DNA from: Shewanella amazonensis SB2B
GTDB taxonomy: Bacteria; Pseudomonadota; Gammaproteobacteria; Enterobacterales; Shewanellaceae
Reading direction: 5' to 3'
Assembly: GCF_000015245.1 (NCBI RefSeq)
Contig: NC_008700.1
Span: 1,184,001 to 1,248,000, forward strand
DNA length: 64,000 nucleotides
Below the pieces are notes generated by a model. It had not been told where the DNA came from. It searched no databases and saw only the letters and a program-made list of their open reading frames with translations. Positions 6,309-14,451 of the stretch are shown here, in pieces (the first letter of the stretch is position 1; every line of letters begins with the position of its first letter). Position numbers and translations under genes: made by a program.

Positions 6309-9230
6309 GTGACCCCTCCTTCATTGTCCTTCTCCAGTCTGTCCGGACGTCTCATTCTGGCTTTTGTGCTATTGGCCGCCTTGCTGCTGTTGCTGGTGAG
6401 TTTGGGGTCGGTGAGCCTGCAATGGGTAAAACAGGCCGACCATATGCTCTACGAGCGTTCGTTACCAGCATCCGATGCGGCAAGGGAGCTGGTACAGTCT
6501 GCTGCTGCGCTCACCGAAAACACCCAGCTGCTTGCCAGGGTCAGCGAAGAAAATCAGCGGGAGTTAATTGGCCGCAAACTTTCCATTGAGACCGCCAATC
6601 TTCTGAGCGCCGCCGAAAAGCTGAGAAGCCTTGGAGTAGATACCGCCGTGGACACCCCCAACACCCTGGGGCGTGACTCGGGTGAAATCGTGTCGGCCCT
6701 TGCGGAACTTGGCAACAGGGTTGGGCGAAAGCTTGAACTGCACGATACCCTGACCCACCAGGCCAAGACCCTCGCCCTTGCCAGTGCCACTGCCCGTGAG
6801 CTGGTACAGGCAGAGCTGGCGGTTGTGGATGCCGTTCTTCTGGCGAAACTCAGTCAGGCGTATCCGCAGCAGGCCGGGCAGGGGCGCAGCGCCCGCTTAC
6901 TGGATGACATCATAGAGACTGAACTGGATATTCAAAGCCAATTGCAGCGGGCGTTATCACTCATCAACCGCATCGCGCTGGTGGCCGAGCTTGCCGATGA
7001 GGGCACTGACTCGGGCCTGCCCCTTGGGGATATTCTGGGGGAGGGAGCGAGCGATGGGGCAGTAGAAAACAGCCTCTGGCCACTTAAGCGGGTAAGCCTG
7101 CTGGTGCGCGACCCAGTGCGCCAGGCCTCCCTTGAGGAAGAAACCCAGCGTCTGCTTCATGTGGGCGCTGTGCTGACGTTAAGAGCAGACTTTCTTAACG
7201 CCAGTCGTTCGGTCAATTCATTGCAACAGCTGCTGCAGGATAAGCTGTTTGGTCTTAGCCAGCGCCTCGACAGGGCGCTGCAAACTCAGAGTGCCAAGGC
7301 GCTGGAGGCCCGCAAAGACTATCTGCGTCAGCTCTCCTGGGCGGGCGCAGGGCTGTGGGGCACCGGCCTTGCGATGTTGCTGCTTATCCTGCTGGTGTCT
7401 TACCGGGTGATTTACAAAGGTATTGCGGTGCGCCTCGGGGAAGCCACTGGCGCTATGCACAGTTTGGCCCGTGGCAATACCGATATCAGTCTGGACCCTC
7501 ACGGCGACGATGAGCTTACCGCCATGGCTGAAGCCATTGAGGCCTTTAAAGCCAAAACCATTCGTAATCAGGAGCTGGCGGGCGAACTGCGGGAGAGCGC
7601 CCGTGAGCTTGCCAGCCATAAGGCGGCGCTGGAAGTCAAAGTAATAGAGCGCACGGCCGAGCTTGCCAGTGCCCGGGAAGCAGCGGAAAACGCAAGTCAG
7701 GCCAAGAGCCGATTTCTTGCCACCATGAGCCACGAAATTCGCACGCCGCTCAATGGTCTGATGGGCACACTGGAGCTGCTCGATAAGGATAAAAGCCTCA
7801 CCGAGTCACAGCATCAGTTGCTGGGGCTGTCGCGCTACAGTGCCGTGCTGCTGCAAACCCTGTTATCGGACATTCTCGATTTCTCACGGCTGGAAAAAGG
7901 CCAGCTAAAGGCCCAACCGGCTCCGGTGGATTTCCCCCAGCTGCTGGATGAAGTGATGAATGTGATGCTGGCCGGTGCCAGCCTCGCTGGGCTGGGGCTT
8001 GAGCTGCTGACAACCAATGTGCCGCAATACGTGAGCCTCGATGGCCCCAAACTCAGGCAGGTGCTGCTCAATTTGCTTGGCAATGCCATCAAATTCACCC
8101 AGCGTGGCTCAGTGGTGTTAAGGGTTAGCGCCGAGGGGCAAAGGCTTCACTTCAGTGTGACCGATACCGGCGTTGGCATGGATGAGGCGACTCGGCAACG
8201 GCTCTTTACCCCCTATGAAACAGGACATGTGCAGGGCAGGGCCCGGGGTACCGGGCTGGGACTTGCCATCAGCCGTGAACTGGTGTGCCTGATGGCTGAT
8301 GTCGGCCCTGAGTCGGTCAACGAGGTTGGCATTCAAGTAGAGAGCCTGCAAGGTGTTGGCAGTTGCTTCAGTTTCAGTTTGCCGCTGGTTCACTGCGATG
8401 CCCCGGCAGAGGCTGCAGCGCAGTCCTTCGTTGCCGTGTCGCCCAGGCGGGTACTGCTGGTGGAGGACAATCAGGTGAATGCGCTGGTGGCCCGTGGATA
8501 TCTTGCCACTCTTGGCCACGAGGCCTCCTGGGCATGGGATTTGGCCGAGGCACGCAGACTGCTTGCAGCAGAGCAATTCGATGCTCTGATGCTGGATATG
8601 CAGCTACCGGATGGTGATGGCCGCAGCCTGTTGCCATCGCTGCCTGCGGGTATTCTGGTCGCGGCCTTTACCGCGCAGGTCGATATTGATGCGGTGGCGG
8701 GTTATCAGCGGGCAGGCGTAGAGACTGTGCTTGCCAAGCCCCTGAGTCTGGCGGCTCTGGGCCATTGGCTGGGGGATGCATCCCAGACTGATGTGTCTCA
8801 AACGGATGTATCCCGTGCTGATGCCTCATTGGCGGTCCCGGTGACGGATGCCGCTGTGCACAATGCCCTTCGCACCGCCAACCCGGGACTGCTGGATATT
8901 GAGCAGCTTGAGCTGGACCTGGATATTCTTGGTCGTGACACGCTGGAGGAAATGGCGCAGCAGTTTGCTTCTTCAAGTGAGGCGCAGTTTGCGGCCTTTG
9001 AGCGCGGCGTAGCGACGCTCGAACGGCAAACCCGGCTGCACAGTCTGAAAGGCGCCAGTGCCAGCATGGGGCTGAAAGCATTGGCTCAGCTGGCGGCGGA
9101 GCTGGAAAAGGTGCAGGTAAGCGGCAAACTGACCGAAACCCAGTGGCAAGAACAACGCCTGCCAGAACTCAGGGAGCTCTGGCAGGCGTCGTTACAGGCG
9201 CTGGCTGAGTGGCTTAAGGCCAACGAATGA
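6309..9230 (+). CDS. torS: TMAO hybrid sensor histidine kinase TorS
   Basis: An inner-membrane phosphorelay kinase of 973 residues that phosphorylates TorR. In order: first membrane helix (about 13-35); a long periplasmic sensor region; second membrane helix (about 345-368); HAMP; histidine kinase domain with His475 in SHEIRTPLNG and ATPase motifs DTGVGMD and GTGLGLA; receiver domain with Asp763 in LDMQLPDGDG; and a C-terminal Hpt domain with His911 in HSLKGASASMG. This His-Asp-His set is the TorS architecture. The GTG start has AGGTGA just upstream and no closer ATG fits the first membrane helix. A short repeated linker lies before the Hpt domain. Confidence 0.94.
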   Translation: MTPPSLSFSSLSGRLILAFVLLAALLLLLVSLGSVSLQWVKQADHMLYERSLPASDAARELVQSAAALTENTQLLARVSEENQRELIGRKLSIETANLLSAAEKLRSLGVDTAVDTPNTLGRDSGEIVSALAELGNRVGRKLELHDTLTHQAKTLALASATARELVQAELAVVDAVLLAKLSQAYPQQAGQGRSARLLDDIIETELDIQSQLQRALSLINRIALVAELADEGTDSGLPLGDILGEGASDGAVENSLWPLKRVSLLVRDPVRQASLEEETQRLLHVGAVLTLRADFLNASRSVNSLQQLLQDKLFGLSQRLDRALQTQSAKALEARKDYLRQLSWAGAGLWGTGLAMLLLILLVSYRVIYKGIAVRLGEATGAMHSLARGNTDISLDPHGDDELTAMAEAIEAFKAKTIRNQELAGELRESARELASHKAALEVKVIERTAELASAREAAENASQAKSRFLATMSHEIRTPLNGLMGTLELLDKDKSLTESQHQLLGLSRYSAVLLQTLLSDILDFSRLEKGQLKAQPAPVDFPQLLDEVMNVMLAGASLAGLGLELLTTNVPQYVSLDGPKLRQVLLNLLGNAIKFTQRGSVVLRVSAEGQRLHFSVTDTGVGMDEATRQRLFTPYETGHVQGRARGTGLGLAISRELVCLMADVGPESVNEVGIQVESLQGVGSCFSFSLPLVHCDAPAEAAAQSFVAVSPRRVLLVEDNQVNALVARGYLATLGHEASWAWDLAEARRLLAAEQFDALMLDMQLPDGDGRSLLPSLPAGILVAAFTAQVDIDAVAGYQRAGVETVLAKPLSLAALGHWLGDASQTDVSQTDVSRADASLAVPVTDAAVHNALRTANPGLLDIEQLELDLDILGRDTLEEMAQQFASSSEAQFAAFERGVATLERQTRLHSLKGASASMGLKALAQLAAELEKVQVSGKLTETQWQEQRLPELRELWQASLQALAEWLKANE
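8775..8826 (+). repeat. 15-base imperfect tandem repeats in the torS linker
   Basis: The torS reading frame encodes DASQT-DVSQT-DVSRA-DAS from residue 823, three and a half copies of a five-residue unit. It lies between the receiver and Hpt domains, where length variation would be tolerated. Confidence 0.6.
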
Positions 9231-9314
9231 TTCAGCTCAATGTTTGATGGCAAGCGGCTTACTTGGGGGTAAGCCCGTCAGCCCCTTTGCCAATTTCCAG
9301 TCGGTTTTTTCCTC

Positions 9315-10022
9315 TTAACCACCCAAAAGCTCAGTATCGAGTCGGGCCCAGGCGAGGGTAAAGTCGCCAAGGGCGCCATAGAGCGGACTTTCAAGCTTGA
9401 GCTTGCCAAGTCTTGCGTTGAACTCGGGCAGCCAGCTTAAGATGGCGCTTTCAAGGAACGCCCGCTGGCTCTCCTCAGTTGCTGAGGTGCACAGGTGCGC
9501 CATCAGCCCAAGGATCACCGCCAGATGATCGCTTGGCTCGCGAAAATCCGCATCAAGGCCAAGGCCCGCCGAGCGCAGGTAATCACTCATCAGCTGATGT
9601 TTTTCACCGTAGAGGCTTCGGGCGGCCTTATCCTGACTCTCCGTATCATAACTCGCTGTCTCATTCCGCTCAGTTTTGCCAGCATCACCCAGATACAGGC
9701 TCGCGTAAGGCGCGGCGCAGTGCTCGGCATTTTGCAAAAAGGCGCTGCAAAAGTCGGCGGCAAGTTCGAGGCGGGCGTCATCGCCGCCCTGACTTGCGTC
9801 ATACTTAGCTGCGTGAGCGAGCGCCGCCTGGATTTGCGAAGCCGACGCCTGAAGCTCGACTTGTGCTGCAAATGCCTGCCACAGCTCGGCGCCAGCAAGC
9901 TCACAGATGCGCTCACGGCTCAGCTCTTTGGCGTAGAGCGAGCTTAGCAGTTGCCACACTGAGGCGCGGATGGCATTCATTTCGCCTGCGGCGAACTCTT
10001 CGGAATGAGACATCTTGTTCAT
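9315..10022 (-). CDS. torD: TorA-specific chaperone TorD
   Basis: TorD is a cytoplasmic redox-enzyme maturation protein that binds apo-TorA and its Tat leader, helping molybdenum cofactor insertion before export. The 235-residue all-helical sequence has the family's E-P-x-D-H motif (REPSDHLAVILGLMAHL). It is the last gene of torECAD, and its ATG overlaps the torA stop as ATGA, indicating translational coupling. An in-frame ATG three codons later (MSHSEEF) is an alternative start. About 80 bases separate its stop from torS. Confidence 0.93.
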   Translation of the reverse strand: MNKMSHSEEFAAGEMNAIRASVWQLLSSLYAKELSRERICELAGAELWQAFAAQVELQASASQIQAALAHAAKYDASQGGDDARLELAADFCSAFLQNAEHCAAPYASLYLGDAGKTERNETASYDTESQDKAARSLYGEKHQLMSDYLRSAGLGLDADFREPSDHLAVILGLMAHLCTSATEESQRAFLESAILSWLPEFNARLGKLKLESPLYGALGDFTLAWARLDTELLGG

Positions 10023-12508
10023 GACAGATTAACCTCCACAGGGCCTGTGAATGAGCTGACCTCGGGCACCTTGCCCTCGAACTTCTCAAAGTCCACCAGA
10101 CAGGTGTAGGCCGCACAGGCCTGCGCCAGTTTGGAGGTACCAATGTCCATGGTCAGGGTGTTGGGGTCACCAAAAGAGCAAAGGGCGCCGATTTCGCTGC
10201 CGCCTTCTTTGCTGCCATCCTTGCCCACAGGGCCATACCAGGCGCCTTCGTGGATACGGATAACCCCTTTGGGGAAGCGCTTGGAAATCACGGCGCCGGC
10301 CAGCACCTGGCCGCGGTCATTGAAGACCCGCACTAAGTCACCGTCTTTCACGCCACGGGCCTTGGCATCCTCGGGGCTGATGTACACAGGCTCGCGGCCT
10401 TTAACTGTATAGGTAGCGCGGTACTCTTCGCTTTCACACATCTGTGAGTGCAGGCGCTTGTCCGGGTGGCAGGATTGCAGCCACAGTGGGTGCTTGTCGC
10501 TGCCGGGGCCACCGTGGCTGCGCTCCTTTTTCTCCATCCACTTGGGGTGGCCGGGGCAGTCATCGTAGTTAAAGGCGGCAATCTTGCGGCTGAAAATTTC
10601 AATCAGACCAGACGGCGTACCAAGCGGGTTGATTTCCGGATCGGCACGGAAATCCGCATGACGGGTCCACTCTTCACCTTCACCAAAGTGCACATAGCCT
10701 TCTTTCCAGAACGTCTGGAAGTCCGGCATTGGGTACTTGGCCTTGTTGGCCTCACGACACTCGTTGTACAGGTGCTCAATCCACTGCATTTCATTCATGC
10801 CGCGGGTGTATTCCTGTTCGCGGCCAAGGATGGCGGCAAAACGGGTGAAGATGTCAAAATCGGACAGACTGTCGAACAGCGGCTCCACCATCTTGTGCAT
10901 CGCCAAAATGCCGCGGCTCGCGTAGCTGCCGTACACGTCGATATCGTTGCGCTCCAGCGTGGTGCAGGCGGGCAGCACTATGTCACTGAAGCGGGCGGTG
11001 GCGGTCCAGTTCACATCTATGGTGACCACGGCTTCCAGTTTCTGGAACGCCTGCTTCATGCGGTTTCTGTCCTGATGGTGGTTCCAGGGGTTGTTGCCCG
11101 AGAACACCATCATCTTGATATCGGGGTAAGTCACCCGGCTGCCGTTGGCGTCGATGGTTTTGCCGGGCTCAAGGATGGCATCCACCCAGCGCGCCACCGG
11201 AATGGTGCTGCTGGCGCCTTTGAAGTCGTTGCTGTCAAACAGCGGCTTTTTGCCTTCATCGAGGTTACGGGGGAAGGCGCCGGGGGCTGCCGCCGAGGTG
11301 GCCGGCACGCCGATGCTGGAGTAGTGGTGGCCATAGCTGATGCCACCGCCCGGCAGACCAATCTGACCTATCATGGTGGCCAGTACCGCTGCCATCCAGT
11401 ACGGCTGCTCGCCATGCTGCTGGCGCTGGATACACCAGCCCATCATGATTTGGGTGCGGTCTTTCACCATCACTTTGGCGAGGTCGCGAATGGTTGCTGC
11501 GCTCACGCCGCAAATGGCTTCGGCCCACTCAGGCGTTTTGGGAGTGTTGTCGGTTTTGCCAAGCAGATAAGGCAAAAAGTCCTCAAAGCCCAGGCTGTAG
11601 CCCTTCACAAACTCGGCGTCGTACAGCTTTTGCTGATACAGCTCGTGAGCGATTGCGAGCATCATGGCCACGTCGGTCTGGGGGTTGATGTATAGCCGCT
11701 CGCAGCCAAGGTAAGCCTGGGTCTTGGTTTCCACTGGGTCGATGCTGATGACCCGAATTTCCCCCTTGGCCACTTTCGCTTTGAGCTCGGCGAGATAGGC
11801 GTAGGACTCATGGGTTTCGGCGTTCCAGCCCACCTGCAGGTTCTTCACCGGATCGTTAGACCACAAAATCAGGGTCTTGGTGTTTTTCAAAATCAGCGGC
11901 CAGGATGTGCCCTGGGCATACACTTCAGTGGAGCCGAGCACGTAAGGCAGAATGGTCTGGCCCGCGCCGGTGGAGTAGTCGCCCACCTTTTTGACGAAGT
12001 TGCCGTGCATGCTCACCGCACGCTGCATATGGCTGGTGGAAGAATGTAGCTGACCGGTGGCGCGCCAGCCGGTTTGGCCGGCGTGCAGGCCGCTTGGGCC
12101 ATACTTGGTCTGTATTTCATCCAGCGACGCTTTGAAAAGCTCCAGCGCCTCATCCCAGGTCACCCGCACAAAGCGGAAGTCGCCGCGCTCGGCGGTATTG
12201 CTCCTGTGGCCGTTCTTGTAAAAGTCGAGCCTGACCATGGGATAGCGAATACGGGATGGGTTGTACACCAGGCCCTTGATGCCGTTAATCATATCCGTTG
12301 GATACTTGTCCAGCTCGAAGGGTTTCACCTCGGCAATCACGCCGTTTTTACGGCGAATTTTAAAGGCGCCAAAGTGACTGCCGGTGGTAAGCCACTCGTC
12401 ACGGCCGCGGGGCGCGGCCAGTGCGTTCAATGGGCTCAGCAGGCTGGTGGAGCCTATGGCCATACAGGAGGCTGACATCAGGCCTTTTAAAAAATCACGT
12501 CTTTTCAT
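10019..12508 (-). CDS. torA: periplasmic TMAO reductase TorA (molybdenum catalytic subunit)
   Basis: TorA reduces trimethylamine N-oxide to trimethylamine as a terminal electron acceptor. It is an 829-residue enzyme of the DMSO reductase family. A twin-arginine leader is visible (RRDFLK at 3-8, hydrophobic stretch, ALA cleavage near residue 31), so it is exported folded. The segment YSTGAGQ contains Ser179, matching the serine molybdenum ligand of TorA/DorA enzymes, and there is no N-terminal iron-sulfur cysteine set, as expected for this subgroup. GGGGAG precedes the ATG. It lies 14 bases after torC and overlaps torD by 4 bases. Confidence 0.97.
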   Translation of the reverse strand: MKRRDFLKGLMSASCMAIGSTSLLSPLNALAAPRGRDEWLTTGSHFGAFKIRRKNGVIAEVKPFELDKYPTDMINGIKGLVYNPSRIRYPMVRLDFYKNGHRSNTAERGDFRFVRVTWDEALELFKASLDEIQTKYGPSGLHAGQTGWRATGQLHSSTSHMQRAVSMHGNFVKKVGDYSTGAGQTILPYVLGSTEVYAQGTSWPLILKNTKTLILWSNDPVKNLQVGWNAETHESYAYLAELKAKVAKGEIRVISIDPVETKTQAYLGCERLYINPQTDVAMMLAIAHELYQQKLYDAEFVKGYSLGFEDFLPYLLGKTDNTPKTPEWAEAICGVSAATIRDLAKVMVKDRTQIMMGWCIQRQQHGEQPYWMAAVLATMIGQIGLPGGGISYGHHYSSIGVPATSAAAPGAFPRNLDEGKKPLFDSNDFKGASSTIPVARWVDAILEPGKTIDANGSRVTYPDIKMMVFSGNNPWNHHQDRNRMKQAFQKLEAVVTIDVNWTATARFSDIVLPACTTLERNDIDVYGSYASRGILAMHKMVEPLFDSLSDFDIFTRFAAILGREQEYTRGMNEMQWIEHLYNECREANKAKYPMPDFQTFWKEGYVHFGEGEEWTRHADFRADPEINPLGTPSGLIEIFSRKIAAFNYDDCPGHPKWMEKKERSHGGPGSDKHPLWLQSCHPDKRLHSQMCESEEYRATYTVKGREPVYISPEDAKARGVKDGDLVRVFNDRGQVLAGAVISKRFPKGVIRIHEGAWYGPVGKDGSKEGGSEIGALCSFGDPNTLTMDIGTSKLAQACAAYTCLVDFEKFEGKVPEVSSFTGPVEVNLS

Positions 12509-12522
12509 CTGACTGTCTCCCC

Positions 12523-13698
12523 TTAGTGGGCATCTTTGTTAAAGGTGGCTGAGTGTTCCTGCAGGTACTTCTGTACCAGCGCCTGGGTGTCCTGATCCAT
12601 GTTGACGAAGGCCAACATGCCCTGGAACATGCCCGGCCAGGTGTTGGCATCGAAGTGGGCTTCCTCTGGCTGGGTGTGGCATACGCTGCAGCTGCTGCTG
12701 TAGGTGGTTTTGGCGTAGCTCCATAGCGGGGCTATGTCACCAAGCAGGTAGTCGGCATCGGTCCAGATGTCGGCTTCAATTCGCTCCCACATGAGACCCG
12801 TCATGGGGTCCTGTTTTTCTTCAAAGGTACGGATAAGGTCAGGGGTTTTGGCGGCATCCAGTGACAGCTGAGCCGAGAGGATATTCACCCCAAAGTCGAA
12901 GTAGATCACCCGGCCTGCACCCACACGCTTGCGCCAGCCTTCAATGGCCACTTTTACGCGCTTGCCGCTGGTTTCCAGTACCTTGACCTTGGTGGCCACG
13001 TTCAAAGTGCCCGCTTCTTCGGCGGTGGTGGCATCCAGATACAATGGCTTGGTCAGGGCGCTGAAGTAGCTCTCGCCTACATTGGGGGTTACGCCGCTGC
13101 CTACCTCGGCAATCAGCTCAGGGGCGCGGGCTGTGCCCATGTCCGGCAGCTTGTGGGCAATGCCCTTGTGACAATCGATGCAGGACTGGTCAATTTCGGC
13201 GGCGCGCTTCATCTGTTTTTGCGCCAGCGGCGACATGGTGTCCCACTTCATCGACTGGTAATCGTGGCAGTTTTTACAGGCAAGGCTGTTGTCTCTATCG
13301 AAGCGTTTCCACTCGCGGCTCGCCATCTCAAGACGCTTGGCTTCGAATTTCTCGTCGGTATTCACGGTCTGGAACAGCCAGCCCCATACGTCGTGGGAGG
13401 CCTCCATCTTGCGGGCGATTTTGCGGCTCCAGTCGTGGGGCACGTGGCAGTCGGGGCAGGTGGCACGCACGCCAGAGTGATTTGACCAATGCACAGTCTG
13501 CTGCAGCTCCTGATAGGGCTTGCTTTCCATGCTGTGGCAGCTGATACAAAACTCTTCGGTATTGGTGGCTTCCAGCGCGGTGTTAAAGCCGCCCCAGAAC
13601 ACAATACCCATGATAAAGGCGCTGATGGCAATAAAGCCCAGACTCAGGGAGAGTGCGGGCTTGCCGAGGGTTTGTCTGAGAGAAGAGAACCATTTCAT
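12523..13698 (-). CDS. torC: pentaheme c-type cytochrome TorC
   Basis: TorC is a membrane-anchored periplasmic cytochrome that takes electrons from the quinol pool to TorA. The 391-residue protein has one N-terminal membrane helix (about 15-37) and five CxxCH haem sites: CISCH, CPDCH, CKNCH and CIDCH in the NapC/NirT-like part and CSVCH in the C-terminal domain. This four-plus-one pattern is diagnostic of TorC. The ATG at 13698 has GAGGA about 8 bases upstream; a TTG two codons earlier would put that site too close. It lies between torE and torA in one operon. Confidence 0.96.
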   Translation of the reverse strand: MKWFSSLRQTLGKPALSLSLGFIAISAFIMGIVFWGGFNTALEATNTEEFCISCHSMESKPYQELQQTVHWSNHSGVRATCPDCHVPHDWSRKIARKMEASHDVWGWLFQTVNTDEKFEAKRLEMASREWKRFDRDNSLACKNCHDYQSMKWDTMSPLAQKQMKRAAEIDQSCIDCHKGIAHKLPDMGTARAPELIAEVGSGVTPNVGESYFSALTKPLYLDATTAEEAGTLNVATKVKVLETSGKRVKVAIEGWRKRVGAGRVIYFDFGVNILSAQLSLDAAKTPDLIRTFEEKQDPMTGLMWERIEADIWTDADYLLGDIAPLWSYAKTTYSSSCSVCHTQPEEAHFDANTWPGMFQGMLAFVNMDQDTQALVQKYLQEHSATFNKDAH

Positions 13699-13716
13699 AT
13701 GCAATATCCTCGAAAA

Positions 13717-13881
13717 TCAGTGGGGCGCAACGCCGGTGACGGCCTGGTAAACCCAGAGCGCCAAACCGTAGAGGCTGATAAAGGTGACGGTAAGTGCAGG
13801 AAAAAGCAGAAAAACAATAAAGCCTAAGCCCTTAAGCTCCCGGCTTCTGCTCTCCTTGGGGGATTGAGTGGGGTGTGACAT
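13717..13881 (-). CDS. torE: small membrane protein TorE (NapE/TorE family)
   Basis: A 54-codon gene that begins MSHPTQSPKESRSRELKG and continues into one membrane helix (about residues 20-46, ending WVYQAVTGVAPH). Size, single helix and position before torC match the TorE/NapE family found at the head of Shewanella tor and of nap operons. Its biochemical role is unsettled; a link with the anchored cytochrome is likely. GGAG stands 8 bases before the ATG. It is the first gene after the tor-box promoter, and 18 bases separate it from torC. Confidence 0.87.
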   Translation of the reverse strand: MSHPTQSPKESRSRELKGLGFIVFLLFPALTVTFISLYGLALWVYQAVTGVAPH

Positions 13882-13910
13882 GGACGCATCTCCGTTTTTT
13901 TGATGCGTCC
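13882..13910. repeat. 9-base inverted repeat abutting the torE start
   Basis: GGACGCATC (13882-13890) and GATGCGTCC (13902-13910) are perfect complements around an 11-base loop. In the torE message the right arm would touch the start codon, and the ribosome site lies at the loop edge. It could be a translational hairpin or a DNA operator. Confidence 0.6.
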
Positions 13911-13987
13911 ACTATAAAAAAAGGTTGTGAATGGCCATGCGGGCTGGCGTGAATGGGTTTTGATAAATTATGTAAAAATATGAACAG
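13911..13987 (-). promoter_or_regulatory. torECAD promoter with tor box
   Basis: On the minus strand 13987-13978 reads CTGTTCATAT, identical to the TorR decamer consensus. Two weaker copies containing CCATTCAC follow at 13956-13947 and 13934-13925, 22 bases apart. A -10-like TATAGT lies at 13916-13911, which would start transcription about 23 bases before the torE ATG. No good -35 is seen, as expected of an activator-dependent promoter. Confidence 0.75.
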
Positions 13988-13992
13988 AAGCC

Positions 13993-14415
13993 TCAGGGGC
14001 GACGGCCAAGGTGGCTGTATGCCCTGAGTAAATCCTTCCAGGTGATGATGCCGACCAGCTTGCCGTCTTCCAGCACCGGCAGTGAACCTATGCTGTATTC
14101 GAGCATCAGTAAACTGGCGTCATCCAATGACTTGTGCGGCGCTATGGTCACAGGCTCGCGGGTCATGACCTGATGCACCCGCTTTAGCAGGGTTTCCTGA
14201 TCGCGATTGGTCTCGCCTATGGCGCCAATGTGGGGGCTGATGGCGCGCAGCAAATCACGCTCCGACAGCATGCCGCTCAGGGTGCCGTCTTCATCCACCA
14301 CCGGCAGGTGATGGAAGCTGGCCTGATCGAAGATTTCCTTCACCAGTTGCAGCCTGTCGTCCATTTCAACCGTGACCACCCGGGTGACCATGATGTCGGC
14401 AATCGAGAGTTCCAT
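13993..14415 (-). CDS. CBS-pair domain protein
   Basis: A 140-residue soluble protein consisting of two CBS repeats (about 8-65 and 78-135), with the typical segments HHLPVVDEDGTLSGMLSERD and GSLPVLEDGKLVGIITWKD. Stand-alone CBS pairs usually bind adenine nucleotides and regulate a partner protein. No partner is evident: it lies 36 bases downstream of the olsF-like gene on the same strand and might be co-transcribed with it. Its stop is close to the tor box on the other side. Confidence 0.85.
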   Translation of the reverse strand: MELSIADIMVTRVVTVEMDDRLQLVKEIFDQASFHHLPVVDEDGTLSGMLSERDLLRAISPHIGAIGETNRDQETLLKRVHQVMTREPVTIAPHKSLDDASLLMLEYSIGSLPVLEDGKLVGIITWKDLLRAYSHLGRRP

Positions 14416-14451
14416 AATCTGCCCCAGTAAAACTGTGTTTCCCTAGGTATA

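Noticed and set aside
9256..9275. GGCTTAC...GTAAGCC hairpin between torS and torD as a terminator
   Set aside because: The stem is present but no T tract follows in either direction, so termination is not supported.
10448..11695. 415-codon open frame on the strand opposite torA
   Set aside because: It lies wholly within the convincing TorA coding sequence, has no recognisable domain and reads as the mirror of a GC-rich codon pattern.
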